From Adineta ricciae (Eukaryota; Rotifera; Eurotatoria; Adinetida; Adinetidae): a DNA stretch of 64,000 bases. The position numbers and the translations under genes are program-made. The notes under the pieces are model-generated. The model was not told the DNA's origin. It searched no databases and saw only the letters and a list, made by a program, of their open reading frames with translations. The DNA is taken from the NCBI GenBank assembly GCA_905250025.1, contig CAJNOJ010000176.1, positions 1 to 64,000 on the forward strand, written 5' to 3'. This document shows positions 36,601-47,900 of this stretch, piece after piece; position 1 is the first letter of the stretch, and every line of letters begins with the position of its first letter.

Positions 36601-38643
36601 CATCGAACTAAGTGTTTTGGAATCGAAAACAAGTCGATCGACTGTTATGCAATTCAAATATTTCAAATTACTCGTTCAAGAATTTGCCGTCAAAATTGAT
36701 CAAGGTTTAATTGTCGCAATTCTAGCATTTTTACGAGCAGAAAAGGTTTGTACTTCTAGTCGAGATTCGTTATCGATCTGTACGAGACTTTTATATAGAG
36801 TGCCGCAGCACCAACCATCAACATGGACACAGATTTAGAACAAATTCAAAAACCACTCAATGCAATCATCAAAGCACAAACAGAGAGTCCGTCTGGTGAT
36901 ACAGAAATGTATTTTGATAACATTCATCTTTCACCGTTGAAAGTACTGTTGTTAGCATTGTCAACATGCACTATTGTGTTGATTTTCATTTCGATGTAGA
37001 TTCATGTTAGTTTTTCAATGCACGGATCAAAAGCAAGTGAAGAACTTTTAGCAGAATATCCATTAGTGGCATTTTTATTACAAACATTGAATGTTGCTGA
37101 AGTACAAGATGTCATTTTACGGTGAGATTCTTTTTTTGAAAACTCGAAGGTAGTTCTCACTAGCATGTGACTTGCATTTAGTTTGGGATATTATGAACGA
37201 ACACAGGATCGTTTTACAGTGACAAAATTAACTAACGAAGTTACATCTCATTATCAAAATCAATTTATGAAACAACTTCATGTTCTTGTTCTTGGTCTCG
37301 ATGTGTTGGGCAATCCATTCGGTGTTATTCGAGGTTTAGCTGAAGGTGTTGAATCATTCTTCTATGAACCTTACAAAGTAAAATGCGTTGACCATGTTGA
37401 TGACAATATCGAACTTTTGTTCCGTATAGGGTGCAATTGAAGGTCCCATGGAATTCGCTGAAGGTGTGGCAACAGGTGTTCGAACATTAGTTGGTTCGGC
37501 TGTAGGCGGTGCTGCGGGTGCGTTTTCGAAAATTACTGGTGTTCTTGGCAAAGGTTTAGCTACATTAACATTCGATGAAGACTATAAAATATCTCGAATC
37601 AGACGCAAAGAACCAGCCACACACGCTACAACTGACATTGCTGTTGGTGGAAAAAATGTGGTTATGGTAAGTTCATACACTAACGATCAGAAATAATGAC
37701 ATTGCCCCCCTCTTATCTGTAAAGGGGTTTGTCGATGGTGTTACGGGTGTTGTAACTAAACCAGTTTCAGGTGCAAAAGAAGGTGGTGCATCTGGATTTG
37801 TCAAAGGTTTAGGCAAAGGTTTTCTTGGTCTTGTTACACGACCAACTGGTGGAATCGTCGACTTTGCCAGCACTTCATTAGATATTATCAAACGGTAAAA
37901 GATCGATAACACTTGTAACATATTGTGATAGAATTGACTTTATTTAGAGCTGCACAACAAGAAGAAGTAGTCCGCCGTGTTCGTTATCCACGCCATGTGG
38001 GTCGTGATGGACTCGTTCGACCATATATTTCGCATGAAGCTATGGGATTCTATATTCTAAACGTAAACAATCACTCTACCCCGAATATTTCTCAGATTGA
38101 TTATTCCTATAATTCAATTCTAGAGATTACACGATGGAAAATATGCGAAAACCGATACTTATGTGGCGCATATAACTTGCTCGGAAAGTCCGCCATCCTG
38201 GTTGTTAGCTACATCAAAGTATAGTTGTTTTGGTTCTTCAGTATGCTGAGAAATTATTGAATGATGATTTTAGACGTTTATTGTTTGTAACGGAAATTTC
38301 CTTTCTTGGTTTATATGAAGTTGATTGGCATATCGAATATGAAGAATTAAAAGAAGAACCTGTTGTGAAACCAAATTTGAATCAAATTCAAATTCTTACT
38401 AAAGTATATCAGTAGCAGAGAAAATCATTTTGATTTCATCCCTGTCTCTTCTAGGAACCAAAGAAAACAGGAACACTAAAATCTACTCGTTCGTTTGGTA
38501 AAATGGTCAAATATCGTAACATATCTGAAGCTCGAGTAAATATCAAAATTTTCGCTTGTTTCTTGTCTTCTGATAATTATTCTTTGAATTTTTAGTTCAT
38601 CGTAGATAAAATAACCAATGCAATGCATACAGTTGGCCTATAA
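24639..38643 (+). CDS. Vps13: VPS13 bridge-like lipid-transfer protein (VPS13A/C type), left copy
   Basis: A gene of roughly 55 exons with tiny introns, encoding well over 3,000 residues. The Chorein_N start [20 protein letters not shown] is followed by exons carrying [29 protein letters not shown] and [17 protein letters not shown]. Further on are the Trp-rich [11 protein letters not shown] (about 26500), long repeating-beta-groove exons, and the VAB adaptor-binding region (roughly 33-36 kb). The C-terminal amphipathic part has [33 protein letters not shown] and [20 protein letters not shown] (37.2-37.9 kb), then a PH-like end that stops at [12 protein letters not shown]13 proteins move bulk phospholipid between organelles at contact sites. 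I saw an acidic linker near 28380 but no clear FFAT core. One intron near 36332 has lost its acceptor relative to the right copy (see findings). Confidence 0.95.
36332..36383 (+). other. VPS13 intron with acceptor deleted (left copy)
   Basis: The right copy has a 54-nt intron ending ACATAG at 56726, followed by exon codons [11 protein letters not shown]. Here 27 bp spanning that acceptor are missing. Splicing at the only nearby AG (36383) would shift the frame into a stop. Retention keeps the frame open and inserts 17 intron-encoded residues, and use of an AG further downstream (before the CGA AAA codons) would skip 17 codons relative to the right copy. Confidence 0.75.
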
Positions 38644-39052
38644 AACAGTGCCTTTTCATTTAAACCAGCCTTTTCTGTTGTATTGTGTATATGAAGCCGC
38701 TCTATAGTCTCTCAAAGCGTGTAATCCAGCGTTGTGAATGAGCTAAACATTTAATCGGTGATAGAATCACATTCTGTCTTCTTCTGATTTTCAATTTTTG
38801 TTAGTGAACTATATTCAAGCATTTATTTCTCATTTTTGCCTTATCAAAATGTTTGTTTACGCTGATTTAGATCTGCGAAGGCTGGAGTCATTTTTTCTTT
38901 ATTCATTTGAAAAACAAGAAAGATATTTTACTTAACCGAATAGAAAATAAAAATCAGTTTTGCTATTGCCAAACAGTAATGGCTGATGTGATGTGTAAAT
39001 CATAACCTTACAGAGATTTCGACGTTAAACAATCGTTAGAGAAACACACAAG
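38644..39052. other. Convergent spacer, VPS13 / F-box gene (left copy)
   Basis: 409 bp between two stop codons, AT-rich, presumably two 3' UTRs; conserved at 59006-59415. Confidence 0.5.
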
Positions 39053-42000
39053 TCAAAACCAAAGGCAAAATCTCGATGTTTTAACATAGACTCGACAACT
39101 TGGAAAACGCGTTTGAACCATTTGACGATAGGATTCCACTTTCATATCCGAAATGACACCATATATATCGAGAAAAAGCAATTCTTTCAATTGATCATGC
39201 AGTTGACAAAGATTTTGTTCAAAAACAATCGTGTGTTCATCTAAATTATAAAAATTTTACGAAATCATCGGACTATCTTGATGAATTGATCTCAAAACTT
39301 ACTAGCACATTCAGCGGTTTTCAAAAATAATCTCCACTTGTGCATAAACATGGCATAGTTTCGTTGTTTTATATATTTTCGTCGCACTTAAAGAAAGAAA
39401 TGAAAATAAGTTCAATATTAGTAATCCAAATATAGTTTTGTTTATTCAGGCAAATGATAATCAAAGCTCATCTGTTTATGTCATTCGATACGCATTCGTC
39501 GAACACCAGCTGTACGAAATGGATGGTTTACAAAAGCCAAAAGGGAGTAACACACCTCAATTTAATGAAGAATTAGCATAATTAATGTAATCTTGTGAAT
39601 TTAAAGCTGAGTCTCTGATACATTATCTTTGACTATATGCTTTATTCGATGCACAACAGTCAAGTAACATTGAAACTGTAGTTTTAGTTAACTAAATTAA
39701 CCATGAAGACAAAACGGTCAGTTTAAATACGTTATGACAAATAAATTTAAACTTTCATTGAAAATCTGAGCGTGAGTAAGACAGATTCAACCTCAACTTT
39801 GCACATTGTATCTAGATCGATAAGTGTCATATTTTTTATCACTAGGATAATGGTGCTACTCTATCTGCAAGTTGACTACGAACGAAATAGACGTAACAAG
39901 TCTAAAAATGATGAGAAAAAGACATCGAGAAGTACAAATAGTTAAGGTTAATTAAATTGCTTCGAAACATCTCACTAATTTTAATTCTATCTCATTAGAA
40001 ATAAGTTGATTATTTATCGTATTTTGATAAAGATTAGCCAAAATGACAATTTAAAAAAGTGATTCATTTCAAAATATACTTACGCGATGTCCATGGAAAA
40101 TCATCAAGTCTCCAAAGCCGTAATATACGTAGATGCGGCATATAAGTACTAAGAACAGGTACAAGATTTGCTCCTAAACCAATCGATTCATTCGACCCAT
40201 AATTACAGCTTGCGAGACCGAATTCAATACACCGAACAGTGTTCAACGCATTCTTGCGCAATTTATCGGCAGCCTAAATAAAGACTACGTTGCTTTTTTC
40301 TATGAACTGACATGCAACTTAAATATTCAAGTGATAGAAAGTTCAACTTTATTGGTATTATTGATTAAATCAGTTCAATGTGCAAGATGACTTACATATT
40401 GAAATAAATATAATAGCCATTCAAATTTTGCAATAAATAGAGATCTTAATTGATTTGGTATTGAAACAAGATGAGCCAGTATTGTCACATACGTTTTAAT
40501 ACTATGTGATAATTGATGACAGGGATCTAAAATTGATGTTTGAATGTAATTATTTCTCAGGAAGTATCAATTGAACAATCTTATTCAAAACTTCATTGTT
40601 TTATCTTCAAGTATGAAGTAGTAGAAAAGGAGTGCAAATGTTTTGTAGTGCATTCCTGATATCTTTAGATGAAAACAATAGACATTTTTAACTGTAATGA
40701 TTTGAGAAGAGATCGAATATTTCCGCATGGCAGTTTTGGAAAAAGAGATAAATTGTACATACGCAGCATGAAAACATTGCAAAAACCAAATCGAAGTATT
40801 GTAACATTTCGAAGTTTAACATCTAAATTATTGATCGTTGTCTCAAATGCTGATAATAATGGTTGCAATGGTATGGGTTCTATACCAGTAGTAACTAAAA
40901 CAAGGACAACAGTTGACGTCGTTTTCTTCAAATGAATAACAATTTCATCTAAGATGAACATAAAACGACGGATTTTGTTTGTTTAGTCTAAGACCTCGAA
41001 TTGCAACTTAAGACAATACGACAGAGGCGAAACAGATCGGTTTGTCCTATCAAACGAACAGATGCGGATTTCACTCATTAGTCTGATGGCTACAAATTAC
41101 ACAGGCTGGATGCAAATATGGCATAGCCAGGAAAACAAATTACAGGAGGATCAATCCATTTTTTGTCCCCGGTGACTATGCCACTAGGCTTAGTACAAAA
41201 GTAAATCACTCTTGTCCAGATGTTTTCAATGGATAATTTAACTGATTTTCTTACCTGGACGAACTGAGATCGATGAAATATTTAAAGATGATTTACTAAA
41301 TTGTTTCAAATCTCGGCAAAACGATTGATCTAAATCAAATCGAATGTTTTGAATATCTGAGCATTCGTATCTATTCTGTTCAACGCTAAATAAAATAGAA
41401 AAAGACTTTAGGAAACTTTTCAATGATGAAATTTCTTACAGTGATTGTGCTAAAAACTGCGATTGATCGAGATTGGAAGAAAAAATATGTTGATAAGATC
41501 TCTTTTGATCATGAATAACTTGAAATTTGATATATTGACCATTAAGGAACAAAAGATTGTTTGTAAATTCATCATTAATCCTTTCCATCTCGATCGTTGA
41601 AGTTGCGAATGGTTGGCCAATATAAAGGTAGAAATCTTTTAAATTAGATAATATCCCAGGTAGACAATATTGACGAATAAAATTCGTATCGATGGTATTA
41701 GATATGTTTGAGTGTGAATTTCTTAACCATTCTACTCGGTATTTTAAATAGATTCGAAGTTTGCTAATATGACGAAGATTATTCAGAAGCCATTTCAAGT
41801 GGTTGAGTTCAGTAGCATCATCTATTCCACTTTTCAGCATAAAATATTTTAATTTTGGCACCTAGTTTACAATGAAAATAAGTGTTTTATAATAGAGAAA
41901 TTCATTTAAATTTGTATGTAAATAATATCGTTGAAATCAACATAAGTAAATTCAAGATATGTTATCGTATAATTTTGCTCCATTGGAAGAGCATACATAT

Positions 42001-42357
42001 CCCTCATTCGTCTTACCTTGTGAATCCAACCTTCATCTGATGCTCTGAATGCTTCAACATCCAAACGACGTACTTCATCACGCTGCAAATGTGTGCAAAC
42101 AACCGACAACTTTTCAAGATTAGGAACATGATGAATAAGATGTTCCAAGAAACACATATATTCAAGATGAATATGTAAACGGCATACATTTACACATTGG
42201 AATTGATGTTGATTGTAGTCGAAACAATCAAAATGTCTCTTTAAGCATATATGCTCCCAATAAGATAAATTCTTCATATCAAGGTAAAGAGATTTCAGTT
42301 TACATTGACTAGAAAATATTTGACGTAGAAGAACAGACATTTCACACTTGGACTGTT
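39053..42357 (-). CDS. F-box/LRR protein gene, left copy, 5' exon missing
   Basis: Exons 2-8 of the gene at 59416-63663: 42017-42357, 41440-41861, 41255-41385, 40396-40526, 40084-40273, 39303-39386 and 39053-39240, all with intact GT-AG sites. The encoded part is leucine-rich-repeat-like (LKSLYLDMKNL, VPKLKYFMLKSG, LSTYMPHLRILRLWRLDDFP) and ends in a rotifer-type tail (QLKELLFLDIYG, VQTRFPSCRVYV). The F-box exon is absent because the sequence stops at the undetermined base 42705 inside intron 1. The reading frame itself shows no inactivating change, so this is a sequence-edge truncation and not a decayed pseudogene. Exon 2 ends at GWIHK, just before a strong GTAAGA donor. Confidence 0.7.
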
Positions 42358-42704
42358 CTATTAAATCAAAAGAAAGATTTTATTAGACTCACTAAATTTC
42401 TAATCACCTTATTCTAACAGGAAACCGACTGTAAGTTGCCTTTGTTACTTGATGTTCTCAAATGCGTGCAACGAAAGACTTATGCTTTTCTCTATCATTG
42501 ACTTTACAAAAGAATACATCTAAATCACCGTAGATGGTTTACATCTTCAATTAAACTGTTACATTTTAAAGATCAAACTCAAATCAATCTGTTTTCGAAA
42601 AACAAGGATTTCCCAAGACAAAATATCGATGAAAATTGACCTAGTGAACTATGATATAACAACGACAAGAAACTCTTTTCACGATACAATAGGCTGAATC
42701 TAAT
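42358..42704 (-). other. Truncated intron 1 of the left F-box gene
   Basis: 347 bp matching 62721-63067 of the right copy, where it lies inside the 434-nt intron between the F-box exon and exon 2. No coding signal. Confidence 0.7.
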
Positions 42705-42705
42705 N
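42705..42705. other. Undetermined base marking a contig join
   Basis: The only n in the window. The sequence to its left is interrupted in the F-box intron, and the sequence to its right begins in fibrinogen intron 2, so it marks the junction of the two block copies. Confidence 0.95.
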
Positions 42706-42756
42706 GAGTAGATGACATTGTTCAAATAATAATTCTTCACCATTTCGATTTCGTAG

Positions 42757-43941
42757 TTGAAATTCCTCTCAACGGAAAAATTCGTTTGGGTACCAATCCT
42801 TGCAAAGGTAAAGATTTTCTTCATTTTTTATTCAGAACAACTTTGAGTCATTATTCCAGTCTGTATTTGTACGATAACTGGGTTTCAATGCGAAGATCAA
42901 TGTGAGACTATCCCAGCATCAACCTCCATTGGTACTCCTGGAGGTAAGCTAAGACAAATCATATTTTTCTTTAATTATCAGTCGATTAGAAGGCGCACCA
43001 ACGAGCTCTTCTTCAGTACCACCTGATCAAATAATCATTTCTCCATCCCCTTCGCCTTCTCCTATACCAAACACGAATATAAATGTCTCGACGAGTTCAA
43101 TTCCTACGACACCATCGAATGGAAATACGGATGATGATTTAACGTCAATTATTGCAGGTGGTCCGTGCTCACGCTTGGCAGCAAACGCTCTAGCAGCAGC
43201 ACGTGAATACGCCTTTGTTGACTGTAGCGAAGCTTATTTAGCTGGCAAGCGTACAAATGGCATCTATGAAATTTGGTAAGAGCAAACAAACGAAATTCAT
43301 TGGACGCTTTTTCTCTATCTCTCAAAAGGCCTCGAACAAGTCCAAAACCGTTTCGAGTATACTGTGACATGGAGACAGATGGTGGCGGATGGACAGTCAT
43401 TCAACGGCGTGATGGCTACAGCCAACAATCGAATTTTTTCGTCTCGTGGTTATCATACAAACGTGGTTTTGGCGATTTAACTCGAGATTTTTGGCTTGGA
43501 AATGAAAAAATTCATACATTGACAAGTCAAGATGAATATCGTCTTCACATAAATTTAGAAGATTTCAATGATCAATCTCGTTTTGTTGTTTATGAATGGT
43601 TTTTCATAACAAATGAACAAACAAAATATACATTAAATTTAGGTCGTTATATGCCGTCGTCAACGGGTGGAGATTCGTTATATTACAATCGTGGAATGCG
43701 GTTCACTACACGTGATCAAGATAACGATCAATCAATGTCCGGTCAATGTGCTGAAAATTATAAAAGTGGCTGGTGGCATGCTGGATGCACATTAGCCAAT
43801 TTGAATGGACTTTACTTACGTGGAAATGATTCGACAGCAACAGGAATCTTTTGGAATAATTGGTTAGGTGCAAAATATTCACTTAAATCATGCGAAATTA
43901 AAGTTCGACCGACAAGTTTCAACAGCGAAATGCTTTCATAA
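42757..43941 (+). CDS. Fibrinogen-related protein gene, right copy, first two exons missing
   Basis: Exons 3-6 of the gene at 22282-23715: 42757-42807, 42860-42943, 42990-43275 and 43329-43941. The fibrinogen domain is intact, with DGGGWTVIQRRDG, RDQDNDQ and the WWHAGC loop, and differs from the left copy by only a handful of residues. The Pro/Ser/Thr linker differs more (for example Ala to Thr and Thr to Ile changes). The signal-peptide exon and exon 2 are absent because the sequence begins at the n at 42705. As written the model has no start codon; the product is almost certainly the same secreted lectin-like protein as the left copy. Confidence 0.8.
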
Positions 43942-44987
43942 AAGAACCAAAACCGATTTTTCCCATTTATTTGTTTGAGGTTTTGTATATTGTTGCATAT
44001 TATTCTTCGAATGACAATAAAGAGAAATACAATTGCGAACGATTTTTAATCACTATGCTAACAACTGTTTTTCTTTTTTAAACCTTTCGCAGATAACTTT
44101 TTCAATTAATACGGAAACGTTACCGCTGACACTGTTGATTCTAGATAAGATGAACTCCAATAGCGAGAATTACAGTTTGAAAAGATAATCAGTACAACAT
44201 ATTCGAGATATGAGAAGTCGAACTCTTGAATGGTTCTGCGAGCTAAGATGAAAGAAAAGTTTTTAAATCAAACAAGAAATGTTCAAAAATTGACCTTAGG
44301 TTTCTTTGTTTTCACGGAAAAAGTATGATCAACGTGAGCTATTATCGATGTTTAATCCAAATCCGTCAGCTATAGTTATTGAGTATATACAGTCGAGTCG
44401 TATCGAGATAGAGGAATATCGATTAGTGTTTGAATCAATCATACGATCATTTAAGCATTTTGTAAACGACATCTGATTGATTTATATGGGATTTGATCTT
44501 TTCGACTTGTTAAATTCTCTGTATGTCAATCAGTAACTGTTGCCATTAAACAACAGATTTAACACAAAAGTATTCGACAAAGATTTTCTTTTGATATTTC
44601 TTTACAAAATAAACCAACGATGTCAATAATCAGTGTGTTAGCTGAAAACTTTTTCGCTAGATAAGTCCCGTCCACCAAGATGAACGTGTAAATAGTCAAT
44701 CGGACTACGATGTGTTTTAACTTAGCTGATGGATTTCATATCTTCATATTGATGTTTCTTGTTTTGTTGCAAACAGAACTTGAAGATCGATTCCCGTAGT
44801 AAAACGACGTCGCGCTACCCGCGATTCCAATTGGTTAATTTCCTAACTGACGATGACTCATCTAGTCGTTGTGGCGCTCGCTCGCTAGAAAAACGAATAT
44901 TTTCATTTGATCGATAAATATATAGATAGAAATATCTGTGTAACTTTCTCCGGTGATTTAATACACCGTTGATTAGACGGTTTGGAA
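43942..44987. other. Intergenic region, fibrinogen gene to VPS13 (right copy)
   Basis: 1046 bp, longer than its left counterpart mainly because of about 128 bp at 44039-44166 and 26 bp at 44561-44586 that are absent on the left. PolyA signal at 44016-44021. Confidence 0.6.
44016..44021 (+). terminator. Polyadenylation signal AATAAA of fibrinogen-related gene (right copy)
   Basis: Same hexamer and spacing from the stop codon as in the left copy. Confidence 0.6.
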
Positions 44988-47900
44988 ATGGTATTCGAAA
45001 ATCTCGTTGTTTATCTACTGGACAAATATCTGGGAGATTATATAGAAAATCTAGATACAAAAAAACTTAAAATTGATTTATGGAGCGGTAAAAATAGAAC
45101 CACAATGGGTTTTCCATCGAATACATTTGGTATTTTTAGGAAACGTGGTCCTCGAAAATCTTTATCTAAAATCCAATGCACTGGTATGTGAATTTCTTTC
45201 CAAATCTCATGGATTAACTCGATTTTGACTAGGCCGATCTGAATCTGCCAGTGACTATCTCAATTGGGTACTTACGTATGTCAATGTGATGGATTTTGTG
45301 ATGAAAAACAATGAGATTTGCTTTAGAAAAATTAACGTTACAAGTTCCATGGAAGAATTTATATACACATCCAACAAAAGCAACGATTGATGGATTGTTT
45401 TTATTAGTTGTTCCGAAGACAGGTTCGTAGATAACTGTAGTGTTCGGATTGTTATGATTTGGAAGCTTTTTAGAAGTGGAATATGATGCGAAACGCGATG
45501 AAAGAGAACAACACGAAGCGAAAATGAAAGAAGTTCGTAAGGTCGAAGAGCTTCGAAAAGAAAAAGAAGCTGAAAGTAAGCAAAAATTAATTCTATACGA
45601 ATTGATATACATCAATTTTTATTTAGAAAATGCCAAGGAGAGTGATAAAAATAACGATACATTTGTCGAACGAATGCAACTTCAAGTTATCCGAAATTTA
45701 GAATTATCTATCCGAAATATTCATATCGTCTATGAAGATAAAACAACTAAACCAAATCATCCATTTGCATTCGGAATTACTCTTAACTACATTTCACTTC
45801 ATGTAACTTTGATAAAAAAATTCAAATCTCCTATTAATTCTGTTTTATTTCTCATAGACAACCACACCGGAGTGGGAACCTACAATACTCAAAGAAGATA
45901 CACCATTGATTCACAAGGTAAATTCCACTACAAACTGAATTTTATAATCAAATGTTGTATTTTTAGCTGGGTGAATTAAGTGCCTTGTCGATTTATTGGA
46001 ATACTAATGCGAAATCTCGTTCTGATTTGTCCCGAGATGAGGCGATTGTATGTAAACTATTTGATTACTTCCTTGTATTTATTTTATTTCGTTCAGAATA
46101 ATCTACGCGAAAAAATCGCAAGTGACAATCAACAAGTTCCATCTGATATTGCTTACAGTAAATTATTCTTGCGTGTTTTTTGCTTCGTATAACGTTCATT
46201 TTTAGTTCTTCGCCCATTGAACGTCAAAGCAAGACTTATCTTAACAATGAAACCGCGCCAAGAAGATTTCAAACGGCCCATGTTTGATATCAAAGTCGAT
46301 CTAGACGAAATCAGTCTGAACATGAATCGCGATCAGGTAGGATTTCTTTTGAAGAAAATGATAATCATTCAATTTTTTGTAGTATTCGGATATACTTGAT
46401 TTACTGGAATTGCAAGATTATCTAAGCATTCAGTCGAAATATATAAAATATCATAGAAAGCAAGAACCTGAAGAGAAACCAAACGTGAAAAAGTATGAAT
46501 GACTAATGTTTTCCAATGATTCATCATGAAGTACATATTTTTCAGGTGGAAATTTGCGTATGAAGCAATTGTGAATGAAGAAGTTCGGCCAAGATTTGAA
46601 TGTTACAAATGGGAAAATATCAAAGCACATCTAGACCGCTGTCGGGAGTATCGTACAATTCATTTACAAGAACTAACTGGAAAATTAACCAATGAACAAA
46701 AGCAGCGCGCAGAAGTAAATAAAAATTGAGTTGAAATTCAACAACACATGAATCCTTCTCGTAGGAACTGGAAAAGAAACTTGATGTGTTTAATTTAACA
46801 TACATTCGTCGGAGTGCAGAAATCGAAGCGAGAAAGAAGAAAGAACAGGAACCGAAAACATGGTGGGGAAGTGTATCGAATTGGTGGGGTGGAAATAAAC
46901 CACACGACGATCCAGGTGAGATCTTTAGAGTTTCAATAAATTTTCAACTTCTCTTTCGTCAATTTAGAATTAGATTTGGAAAAAGTCATGTCACCAGAAG
47001 AGAAAAACAAATTATTCGAAGCGATTGGTTATGCTGGAGAAGATACATCCACATCAACGTATCCTGAAGAAGTTTGTTCATTTGATTTCTCCTGTAAATA
47101 CGACTACTTTCTCATGTTTCTTTCAGTACGTGGATATCGATTTGGCTATTCGATTAAAAATGCTCGACGTTAGCATCTGGTCGAAAGTTCAAGAAAACGA
47201 TACACAGTATGATGATCTTCATGAAAATTCTCCCTCTACAAGTAATCACTGCTTCTAGATTTCGAGTTATTGCTCGTGGTGTGATACCGGATACTAGTTT
47301 AATGTTTCGTCGTCGACCAGCAACTGACGCAATCGCGTATGTAATGATTCATTGCTGATATTTCTAACTTGTTTTTGATTTAGTGTATCGGTAGACTTAG
47401 GATCGTTTCAAGTGTTCGGTATTTCGACAAATATAAGTCAATCTGAATTATTGAACGAGAATCGACCGGTTCTTGTCCGTCCATCTGGATTATCAACATC
47501 TGATCAACAGAAGTTCTTACAAGTCGAATTTGAGACAAATCCATTAGACAAGAAATCCGATTATCGAGTGAAAGTCGTCTCGCAATCATTAGAGATCAAA
47601 TACAATGCGGTAAGCACTTTCATTGATATCAGCAATCCGATTGTGGTTTTTGCTTTCTTCAGCCAACGATTAATAAATTAGCCGAATGTTTCGAACCAGA
47701 TAGTTCGCGAAATCTACAAGGGTAACAATAATGGAATGTAAACACCTTCGCACAGAGTTTTGATCTGATTTAGTGTTAAACAAGTTGCATATTCAACTTA
47801 TACTGATGTTAAACATCGATCGTTTATATTAATGAAACACAATATTGAAAAAATCAAAGTTTTGGATATTTATATCGATATTCAGTCGTCATATTTTCTT

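Larger units (their letters stand above)
22480..42704. repeat. Left copy of a ~20-kb direct duplicate block
   Basis: This interval and 42706-63067 are colinear and nearly identical: coding exons differ at a few percent of bases, and introns and spacers differ more with small indels. The block starts in intron 2 of the fibrinogen gene, spans all of VPS13, and stops in intron 1 of the F-box gene. The left copy ends exactly at the undetermined base 42705. Offsets between copies drift only from about 20226 to 20363. Confidence 0.97.

Noticed and set aside
41119-41183. Imperfect inverted repeat (TGGCATAG ... CTATGCCA) in F-box intron 4
   Set aside because: The right copy changes one arm without compensation, so pairing is not conserved.
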